Below are positions 58,394-64,000 of a stretch of 64,000 nucleotides of DNA, piece by piece. The notes under the pieces were generated by a model. The model searched no databases. It had not been told where the DNA came from and saw only the letters and a list, made by a program, of their open reading frames with translations. How positions within the stretch are numbered: position 1 is the stretch's first letter; every line of letters begins with the position of its first letter. Source of the stretch: a virus. A program made the position numbers and the translations under genes. Location: positions 46,390-110,389 of the IMG/VR virus record IMGVR_UViG_3300017605_000140. The stretch is one strand, 5' to 3'.

Positions 58394-58395
58394 GA

Positions 58396-58725
58396 ATGCT
58401 TGAGTACAGCGACAACGAAATGAATGTATTCCGTAAAGTACTCGCGGCCGAGAAGTTCGATGAGGTGATCAGCACAACAACCGCTAGGGAGATTGCCTCA
58501 TGGTGGCACTCCCCGGCCTCCCTGAACTCGACTGCTCTTTCCACCAGGGGTATCGTGATGTGCAGTGCACGTCTGGGGGATTTCGCGGACCAGGATGAGT
58601 ACAACAAGGCCAGCAAAGAGCACAAGCGCGCTCTAGAAGCGCTGGACAGGTACCTCACGCACTGCCAGAGTCTCGGGATGGTCCGGCATCTTGCATGGTG
58701 TACCTGTGAGCACTTGGAAAACTGA
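58396..58725 (+). CDS. Unknown helical protein
   Basis: A 109-residue protein (NVFRKVLAAEKFDEVISTTT, KASKEHKRALEALDRYLTHC, CTCEHLEN at the end). Almost all alpha with C-terminal Cys. Function unknown. Confidence 0.65.
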   Translation: MLEYSDNEMNVFRKVLAAEKFDEVISTTTAREIASWWHSPASLNSTALSTRGIVMCSARLGDFADQDEYNKASKEHKRALEALDRYLTHCQSLGMVRHLAWCTCEHLEN

Positions 58726-58741
58726 GAGGGGAGAAATCGAA

Positions 58742-59053
58742 ATGGCTATACCGGATGCCTGGTATAACGAAATCCATAAAGGCCATAAGATAATCTATTA
58801 CACGGTATTCCGTAAGAATGGAATTCCGTACCGCCGCTGTATCACTTGTACTCATAAAAATGAGTATATTGACGATTCAGTGATTGTGCGTGCAATTCGG
58901 GGAGAAAGAGGATTGTCTTTCAATTACCACGAAATGAGGGAAGTGGTGAAGAAGCTTTCCCCGAAAGAATCCGCAAGAGAGATATCCGAGATTCTGGGAT
59001 GCACAGAGCGAACCGTGTTCCGAATCAGAGCAGAACTCAGGAAGCCCCGCTAA
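58742..59053 (+). CDS. Helix-turn-helix regulator
   Basis: A 103-residue protein from ATG 58742 behind GGGGAG. The N-terminal half has CITCTHK. The C-terminal LSPKESAREISEILGCTERT then VFRIRAELRKPR is a good helix-turn-helix. Probably a DNA-binding regulator of the small-gene block. Confidence 0.75.
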   Translation: MAIPDAWYNEIHKGHKIIYYTVFRKNGIPYRRCITCTHKNEYIDDSVIVRAIRGERGLSFNYHEMREVVKKLSPKESAREISEILGCTERTVFRIRAELRKPR

Positions 59054-59156
59054 GAGCCTTGCATGGCCTAGGTAGAGGAACTCCCCACCTAGCCCGTGTT
59101 GGACGCTTAGAGAGCCACACAGACCCCCTCTAGGCCCTAGTGAGAGGTACACCGAG

Positions 59157-59396
59157 ATGTATGCATGGTTCTACAACCAGGACGAAGACACCTACGAGTA
59201 CGGTTTCGAGGGATATCTTGCTCTGATATCCAAGGATTCCTTCGGCAATTGGGAGTTTGGTGTCTTCCTGGCCGGGCGTTGGATAGCGCGTGAGGGTGGG
59301 TTCCGCGTGCTGGAATCTGCTATGGTCGGAGCGTCTAACGCTATCTGGGATGATTACAATGACAGTGTGACTGTACTGGACTTCTGTGGAGCCTGA
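59157..59396 (+). CDS. Unknown aromatic-rich protein
   Basis: A 79-residue protein (MYAWFYNQDEDTYEYGFEGY, FGNWEFGVFLAGRWIAREGG). Beta-rich. GAGAGG upstream. Function unknown. Confidence 0.65.
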   Translation: MYAWFYNQDEDTYEYGFEGYLALISKDSFGNWEFGVFLAGRWIAREGGFRVLESAMVGASNAIWDDYNDSVTVLDFCGA

Positions 59397-59422
59397 CAGG
59401 CTGTAAGGGTTGACCAGGGAGA

Positions 59423-59451
59423 TTGACAGTTATGGTTTCCCTGGTTATACT
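59423..59451 (+). promoter_or_regulatory. Near-consensus sigma70 promoter
   Basis: TTGACA 59423-59428, 17-nt spacer, TATACT 59446-59451, at a sharp fall in GC content. It probably drives the gene set from 59627. Confidence 0.85.
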
Positions 59452-59464
59452 CTTCTTTTATAAA

Positions 59465-59565
59465 GAAAAACATATATGCTTGTTTATAATTGAAATATAT
59501 ATATACTTTTTATTCTCCTTTATAAACAAGCATACATTATTTATGTATACCTCTTTATGTTTTTC
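59465..59565 (+). promoter_or_regulatory. Long structured mRNA leader
   Basis: Two perfect stems nest: GAAAAACATA/TATGTTTTTC (59465-59474, 59556-59565) and TATGCTTGTTTATA/TATAAACAAGCATA (59475-59488, 59521-59534). They lie between the promoter and the first start codon. Candidate for mRNA stabilisation or regulation. Confidence 0.7.
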
Positions 59566-59626
59566 TATGGAATACAAAAATATTTCTGTATTCTTTAGTT
59601 ATACACAATAGAGGAGAATATGTGTA

Positions 59627-59812
59627 ATGGAATACACAGAAATAACCATACGGTTTATTGATGGAACATATCTCACATGTAAAGTAACAGAAGAAAGCAT
59701 ATACACTCTTATTGATAACGTAAACACTGGAAATACTTACGTACTACTGGCTAATAATAAAACTGTGGTAATCAATACTAGAAATATCACTACTATTTCA
59801 TACACTGCGTAA
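59627..59812 (+). CDS. Unknown small beta protein
   Basis: A 61-residue protein (EITIRFIDGTYLTCKVTEES). A compact beta pattern, GAGGAG site. Its TAA overlaps the next ATG (TAATG). Codon use is very AT-rich, unlike the block to its left. Confidence 0.7.
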   Translation: MEYTEITIRFIDGTYLTCKVTEESIYTLIDNVNTGNTYVLLANNKTVVINTRNITTISYTA

Positions 59813-59922
59813 TGCCCGGAATTACTATTAATGACTTAATAGTTGTTTTAGGTATTCCCCTGGTTATCATTATTGGTTTTCTGTTCTGGATTCTTATTTA
59901 TGGAACAAAGGGAGATAAGTAA
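59812..59922 (+). CDS. 36-residue single-span membrane protein
   Basis: MPGITINDLIVVLGIPLVII then IGFLFWILIY and a KGDK tail: one membrane helix with a positive end. Both ends overlap neighbours as TAATG, so translation is coupled. Confidence 0.7.
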   Translation: MPGITINDLIVVLGIPLVIIIGFLFWILIYGTKGDK

Positions 59923-60224
59923 TGCTCTCATATCCTATTTACGGTTGCGAAATTACCAGTGTTCATTCTCCTCACCTTTTGGTGCATAAAGGTGTTTGGG
60001 TCCGGTGTGAAGGACTGGACGCTCCCCTTATTACAAAGGAGGACACAGAAATGGCTTCTACAGGGGCTGTAGAGCTTCCTACGATACGGGCTACCGGAGT
60101 AGGTCAGTACATGCTCACAGGGCTCTCAGAGGCTCACCTAGAGCGCTTGCGCGAAGCTCTTGACAGGGTTGCACTAGAGGACACAGCAGGGATAGATCTA
60201 CAACGGGCAGTCTACGACTACTGA
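59922..60224 (+). CDS. Unknown protein
   Basis: A 100-residue protein (CEITSVHSPHLLVHKGVWVR, LTGLSEAHLERLREALDRVA). ATG overlaps the upstream stop; an internal ATG after AAAGGAGGACACAGAA at 60051 may be an alternative start for the GC-rich second half, which reads like a separate gene. Confidence 0.6.
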   Translation: MLSYPIYGCEITSVHSPHLLVHKGVWVRCEGLDAPLITKEDTEMASTGAVELPTIRATGVGQYMLTGLSEAHLERLREALDRVALEDTAGIDLQRAVYDY

Positions 60225-60619
60225 CTGACCTAGGAACGGCCGTTAAGGGGTCTGTATGACTCTCTAGCGGCCGTTCTGGCATGTCAGGGTATCTGAGGCT
60301 GTGCCGACACAGCGAGGCTCTCAGACAGGCATACAGAGCTTGTCACAGAGAGTAGCTAAAGATCTTGAAATCACTACTCTGGGGTGGTAGACACAGCATC
60401 TAGGCAAAGGTAATGTTCTACCTGTCAGCAAGGAACGGCCAAGACGGACAGCCCCTAGGGCCTAAAACGAGTCGAGGCACCCGGAGTTGACCTAGCGAAA
60501 GCTAGTTTGACAAGCAAGACGGCAAGTGCGAGACTTCTACACGAAGCAATACTGTTACTTGATAATTGAATAGTGGGTCATGCTAACTAGGCAGTTTTAA
60601 AGCTACTGGAATTCCAGAA
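60225..60619 (+). ncRNA. Non-coding, strongly structured segment
   Basis: 395 bases without a gene. GAACGGCCG/CGGCCGTTC forms a perfect stem near 60232-60272. CTAGC-GAAA-GCTAG (60492-60505) is a tetraloop hairpin. TTTGACA follows at 60506. At about 60564-60586 TTGATAATTGAATAGTGGGT resembles an actinobacterial rRNA leader. It may be a stable RNA or antitermination leader. Confidence 0.5.
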
Positions 60620-60928
60620 ATGGGAAAATCCATGTTTGAGCAATTGGTAAAGCGTTTCTCTACCCTTGATGGTGTAGTATTCGAGAATCTTTCGGATGAT
60701 TACACAACTCATTGTTGGGTGAGTTTTCCGAATGGTTATTTCTTTTCGGCTATTCGAAACCGTGGGGAATACGGGTCTGAATATGGGCTTATAGATATTG
60801 CTGTATACGACAGTGAAGATAAAAACATCACGCATAAGGTATTTCCCGAGTATCACTGGGGTCGCATGAGTTGGACTGACGTAGTGAGCTACGTCGAGAA
60901 AACCGCCGCACTTCCCAAAGTGCCCTGA
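60620..60928 (+). CDS. Unknown protein
   Basis: A 102-residue protein (MFEQLVKRFSTLDGVVFENL, GLIDIAVYDSEDKNITHKVF). The start could also be ATG 60632. Alpha/beta, no motif. Confidence 0.65.
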   Translation: MGKSMFEQLVKRFSTLDGVVFENLSDDYTTHCWVSFPNGYFFSAIRNRGEYGSEYGLIDIAVYDSEDKNITHKVFPEYHWGRMSWTDVVSYVEKTAALPKVP

Positions 60929-61025
60929 GGTAATTTAACAGGTATTCCAGTAACTTTATAACTGCCTAGTAAGTATTTCTCTCCATATTGGCTGATCCTA
61001 AAATCACTGAATCCTGAAAGGGTTC

Positions 61026-61325
61026 ATGATGGAAAAAGAAATGTATGAGCGCGTCAATAACGGAATCGAGTTTCTTAACTCGTACTTCGGAATCCTTGAC
61101 GCGTGGATTAACCGAGTTGATCTCGAAAAGTTGGATATGCACAGTCTGAGTGACTGTATTGTAGGCCAAATCTTTGGGTACTACAAGTATTCCCTGTGGT
61201 GCAGTGAAGAAGACATAGAGTATTGCTCTGGTCATCCTTACGGGTTCGATGATTCGTCTGGTCGGTACACGGAATTGACCGAAGCATGGATTGTTGTTCT
61301 GTCCAATCTCCGGACAACGCTGTAA
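61026..61325 (+). CDS. Unknown protein
   Basis: A 99-residue acidic, mostly helical protein (MYERVNNGIEFLNSYFGILD, SLWCSEEDIEYCSGHPYG). GAAAGGG site. A TGATG-like double ATG leaves the start uncertain by one codon. Confidence 0.65.
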   Translation: MMEKEMYERVNNGIEFLNSYFGILDAWINRVDLEKLDMHSLSDCIVGQIFGYYKYSLWCSEEDIEYCSGHPYGFDDSSGRYTELTEAWIVVLSNLRTTL

Positions 61326-61383
61326 CTAGGGAATAACTGACTGGATTCAGTGATTTTAAGGTCAACCAAAAGGAGGTAATAAC

Positions 61384-61587
61384 GTGTGGATTCCGTTCGA
61401 AACCGAAGGTGTATTCGAGTACATCAGCGAAAGTGTGATGATTTATCGTTCTGGGGAGCACGCCATGTATTTGCTAAAGGATTGGGAGCTTTACACGATC
61501 CTAAAGCAATCAGGTGATGAGTTTTTCATCTGGGAAACGAATTTCAGGAATCATGCCGAAGCTCTGAAAGTATTCATATCCCTGTAA
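61384..61587 (+). CDS. Unknown small protein
   Basis: A 67-residue protein from GTG 61384 with an excellent AGGAGGT site. WIPFETEGVFEYISESVMIY then beta-strands; fits a small folded domain. Function unknown. Confidence 0.65.
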   Translation: MWIPFETEGVFEYISESVMIYRSGEHAMYLLKDWELYTILKQSGDEFFIWETNFRNHAEALKVFISL

Positions 61588-61607
61588 GTAGTATAAAAGG
61601 AGGAAAT

Positions 61608-62009
61608 ATGTCTATTGATCTCACGATAGAGAATGTCATTGAGGCTCTGAAGGAAGCTGTAGCGGAAAAGGGTGAGGAGTACGTATACGTCAATAAGTAC
61701 GGACAATCCGCCCTCGATGATGATGGATATCCCTCCGGAATTTCCTGCCATTACCTAGATTTGGACAGCAATCCCAGTTGTATTGTTGGGAATGTGCTGT
61801 ACCGTTTGGGAGTACCCTTTAATGAAATGTACGACAATGGCGAGGATTCATCTGCTCTGGTTAAAAGACTTCACCAAGAGGGTGTAATAAGTGCAGTGCA
61901 ATTGGGGGTTCTCCCTATTCTGTACACTGCCCAAGGTATGCAGGATATGGGGGCTACCTGGGGAGTAGTACTGGAAAAAGCCATAGCTTTCGATGGTAAC
62001 ACCGACTAG
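61608..62009 (+). CDS. Unknown protein with C-x-x-G-N-x-L-x-R-L-G segment
   Basis: A 133-residue protein. NPSCIVGNVLYRLGVPFNEM resembles the CxxGxxxxxLG core of small phage proteins of the DUF6197 style, shared with the next gene (GRCATAQAAQRLGVG). AGGAGG site. Confidence 0.65.
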   Translation: MSIDLTIENVIEALKEAVAEKGEEYVYVNKYGQSALDDDGYPSGISCHYLDLDSNPSCIVGNVLYRLGVPFNEMYDNGEDSSALVKRLHQEGVISAVQLGVLPILYTAQGMQDMGATWGVVLEKAIAFDGNTD

Positions 62010-62072
62010 CAGGTTTGCATCATTCTCACTATGTGAGAGTGGTGTTATCCGACTAGTTGAGAGGGAAATAAA

Positions 62073-62483
62073 ATGATCGATTATACGCCGGGAATGATCG
62101 ACTACGCTGCCCGGGTGGCAAAGGGAATTGCCTTGTTTGACGAGAAGTGGCCTGAGTGGTGGGTTGAGGGAGTCGGCATTAACGTCGATATCCTGGATAT
62201 CTCCGATGGTGGGCGTTGCGCTACTGCCCAAGCGGCACAGCGTTTGGGAGTCGGCCACTACTGGTTGGATGGCGCTAGGTATCTCGGTTTGACTACTTCG
62301 GAGGAAGGCACCTACATACACCATGGTTTCAATGTGGAAAATGGTCCAGATGAGTATGACGGAGATAGGTATGTTTCCCCGATTGATTGGGAAAACTACC
62401 GTGCCAGTGAGGCTCTGGATTTGCTGAACTACTTGTGGCGAAATGCTGTTATGGAGCGACGGAACGCTGCGAATAACACGTAA
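62073..62483 (+). CDS. Unknown protein, related core
   Basis: A 136-residue protein (AARVAKGIALFDEKWPEWWV, CATAQAAQRLGVGHYWLDGA). Similar layout to the 61608 gene, probably a distant paralogue. GAGAGGG site. Confidence 0.65.
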   Translation: MIDYTPGMIDYAARVAKGIALFDEKWPEWWVEGVGINVDILDISDGGRCATAQAAQRLGVGHYWLDGARYLGLTTSEEGTYIHHGFNVENGPDEYDGDRYVSPIDWENYRASEALDLLNYLWRNAVMERRNAANNT

Positions 62484-62572
62484 TTCGATTTAAGTCATAG
62501 CCGGAAATCCTTTCCTTGATGGAAATGTGTTCCGGAAATGGCTTTGACCGAATTACTAGAAAGGAATCGGTT

Positions 62573-62713
62573 ATGGTAATTGCTCGTGTTCTTATGCTGC
62601 CGTTTGTGTGGGCATTCTTGGCTATTATGGCAGTGCTCATGCTAGTTACTGGTGGACTCAACTGGGCTGTTTCTGGTAATCCTTACCAAATTCGCCTCAC
62701 AATAGGGAAGTGA
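62573..62713 (+). CDS. 46-residue membrane protein
   Basis: ATG 62573 behind GAAAGGA. MVIARVLMLPFVWAFLAIMA and VLMLVTGGLNWAV form a membrane hairpin or one long span. Function unknown. Confidence 0.65.
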   Translation: MVIARVLMLPFVWAFLAIMAVLMLVTGGLNWAVSGNPYQIRLTIGK

Positions 62714-62721
62714 GAACAGTA

Positions 62722-62823
62722 ATGAATCCGTTTGCAGCAGTAGCTCTGACTTTTGGAATCTTTGGATTCTCTTTTCTCTTGGTCGCGGGAATTTACTGGT
62801 TGGTGTACAAAGTTTTTGTATAA
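62722..62823 (+). CDS. 33-residue membrane protein
   Basis: ATG 62722, TAA 62821-62823. MNPFAAVALTFGIFGFSFLL then VAGIYWLVYKVFV: one membrane span. It follows the 46-residue membrane protein by 8 nt, so the pair may work together. Confidence 0.6.
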   Translation: MNPFAAVALTFGIFGFSFLLVAGIYWLVYKVFV

Positions 62824-62862
62824 TACGTCAAGCCCTAGCGGGATTGCATGGAAGGGAAAATA

Positions 62863-63057
62863 ATGAGTAATGAACCGACTGATTGCCGCTCCCCCGAAGG
62901 AATTACAGAGGGGTTGGTGGATTCCGCGATTGGGGTTGTATGGGCCCTAGCATCAGGATCGTATGACCTTACACTGGATAATGTGAAGGGTGCTTTGCAG
63001 GACCTTTTCGAATCTCCTGAACTTGAAAAACTTCGAGCAGCAGCATACGCGGACTAG
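62863..63057 (+). CDS. Unknown small acidic protein
   Basis: A 64-residue protein from ATG 62863 behind AAGGGA (EPTDCRSPEGITEGLVDSAI, DLFESPELEKLRAAAYAD). Helical. No motif. Confidence 0.6.
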   Translation: MSNEPTDCRSPEGITEGLVDSAIGVVWALASGSYDLTLDNVKGALQDLFESPELEKLRAAAYAD

Positions 63058-63136
63058 TGGGATTGCATGGAACCTAGAGAGATGCTAGGTTCTGTGTTGT
63101 TCACCTAGACAGTGGTGACTGACGGAAGGAAGAACA

Positions 63137-63520
63137 ATGAGTGTCAAGGCTCTTAGCGTGTTCGCGGACAATGGCAAGATCACTGTTCACTCTAGCCAGT
63201 GCTCTCATGTCGTGCGTGACTGGCGTAAGTACGGAACTCCTGTTGTCCAGTACGCTGAGTCTCAGATGGGTGCTATCCGACAGCTCAAGAGCGCGGGAAT
63301 CCGCATCGACTCTCTCCGCATCATGGGCTGCACAGAGCTTCCTGAGGGTTTCTGGAGCCGTACGCCGAGCGGTGAGCCCCTTCGGCTCTTGAGCACTGAG
63401 ACAGGCGCTGTACGGGCCACACGTAGGCTCGAAAGGCTGGTTGTTGAGGAGATGCGTACCGCCATCAACGACATGTCTCCCTACCTGCGTGAGATGCTGG
63501 GGCTTACCCGGCAGAGCTAG
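63137..63520 (+). CDS. Unknown basic protein
   Basis: A 127-residue protein (SVFADNGKITVHSSQCSHVV, RATRRLERLVVEEMRTAIND). Basic, alpha/beta, GGAAGGA site. GC-rich codon use like the 54-59 kb block. Function unknown. Confidence 0.65.
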   Translation: MSVKALSVFADNGKITVHSSQCSHVVRDWRKYGTPVVQYAESQMGAIRQLKSAGIRIDSLRIMGCTELPEGFWSRTPSGEPLRLLSTETGAVRATRRLERLVVEEMRTAINDMSPYLREMLGLTRQS

Positions 63521-63605
63521 AGGGGTTGTGTCGGGCCTAGGCAGTAGTCTAGACTCGGCACTGTCCACCTAGACAAGGTGGCGGAATGAGTAGGGATGTT
63601 GGGTA

Positions 63606-63860
63606 ATGGACTTTGACGTGAGCCGTGCAGCGTTGCGCGAATTTGCAAAAATGCGGGATGCTAGTAAGCACCTGAGTGTTGATGTGGGTGTAGAAGTAAG
63701 CTATCTCTTGGGTCAGTTCATGGACTACGAAACAGTCACACTTAATTCCGGCATTGTGGTTTCCGTAGCAAGCGATGACCATGTGATTGTTCTGGACGAC
63801 GTGACAAACAGCCTTTACCGCGTTTCCAAGCCTAGGATAACTGTCACCCCAAACAATTAA
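63606..63860 (+). CDS. Unknown small protein
   Basis: An 84-residue protein with a helical first half and a beta-rich second half (VVSVASDDHVIVLDDVTNSL). Weak ribosome binding site (GGGT). Function unknown. Confidence 0.55.
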   Translation: MDFDVSRAALREFAKMRDASKHLSVDVGVEVSYLLGQFMDYETVTLNSGIVVSVASDDHVIVLDDVTNSLYRVSKPRITVTPNN

Positions 63861-63881
63861 ATTTCATTATTAGGAGGAAAA

Positions 63882-64000
63882 ATGGACCCCATTATTGCTG
63901 AAGAACTGGCTACCCGACTGGAATCGGGCAAGTATCCTCAAGGAACATGTGCCTTGCGAAAGGATAACGATGAATTTTGCTGCCTCGGTGTTCTGAGTGA
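63882..64000 (+). CDS. Partial gene, DUF6197-like phage protein
   Basis: ATG 63882 behind AGGAGG; frame open to the right edge (39 codons). ELATRLESGKYPQGTCALRK then EFCCLGVLS is the typical start of a very common actinophage protein of unknown function. C-terminus lies outside the window. Confidence 0.7.
   Translation, partial: MDPIIAEELATRLESGKYPQGTCALRKDNDEFCCLGVLS

Noticed and set aside
59423-59611. A hydrophobic 62-codon frame in the AT-rich leader
   Set aside because: It starts on the -35 box of a strong promoter and consists of the nested hairpins; the hydrophobicity follows from T-rich DNA.
1-64000. Prophage interpretation (integrase, attachment sites, lysogeny repressor)
   Set aside because: No integrase, no host genes at either side, and no attachment-like repeat at a tRNA end were seen; the window looks like part of a lytic phage genome.

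Overview
This window reads as part of a large, low-GC genome of a contractile-tailed (myovirus-type) bacteriophage. It contains a tail sheath, a tail tube, a full baseplate set, portal, capsid, scaffold and terminase, plus a very large tRNA array. The host cannot be fixed from sequence alone. Nearly all tRNAs lack an encoded 3' CCA, the tape measure carries peptidoglycan hydrolase domains, many proteins resemble actinophage families, and two sites resemble actinobacterial rRNA leaders. An actinobacterial host (for example Streptomyces or a relative) is therefore the best guess.

Region by region: (1) 1-38.6 kb is one leftward late block. Read in transcription order (right to left) it holds a metallophosphoesterase, MazG-like enzyme, small genes, large terminase, small virion proteins, fibre, portal, scaffold, major capsid, neck proteins, tail spike and fibre, sheath, tube, chaperone, tape measure, baseplate hub, spike and wedge, tail protein I, fibres, and a holin-like membrane protein running off the left edge. 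Two genes point the other way: an endonuclease with its own promoter (24.2 kb) and a small membrane protein with its own promoter (34.9 kb). (2) 39.3-48.8 kb is a leftward RNA array. About 29 canonical tRNAs cover all 20 amino acids. With them are a very short tmRNA-like gene without a tag frame, two odd tRNA-like RNAs, several structured spacers, and a Ro60/TROVE gene next to four candidate Y RNAs, one of which is a textbook circularly permuted tRNA mimic. (3) 48.9-52.6 kb holds small genes in both directions: a ribbon-helix-helix protein, an HNH nuclease, a HAD-family gene with a broken catalytic motif, zinc-ribbon miniproteins and a probably leaderless gene. (4) 52.65-53.9 kb is non-coding with long direct repeats, a candidate origin or control region. 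(5) 53.9-59.4 kb is a clearly GC-richer block of rightward small genes of mostly unknown function. (6) 59.4-64 kb is rightward again: a strong promoter and long structured leader in very AT-rich DNA, then TAATG-coupled small genes, tiny membrane proteins and unknown proteins, ending in a partial gene.

How the parts fit: the leftward block builds the particle, and the right-hand rightward genes look like early host-takeover or regulatory genes. The central RNA array could supply a nearly self-sufficient decoding set as host tRNAs are depleted. The tmRNA-like RNA (possible trans-translation decoy) and the Ro60/Y RNA set (RNA quality control or RNA-protein particles) are the most unusual parts. 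Functional statements rest on recognised motifs and gene order; no database search was possible.
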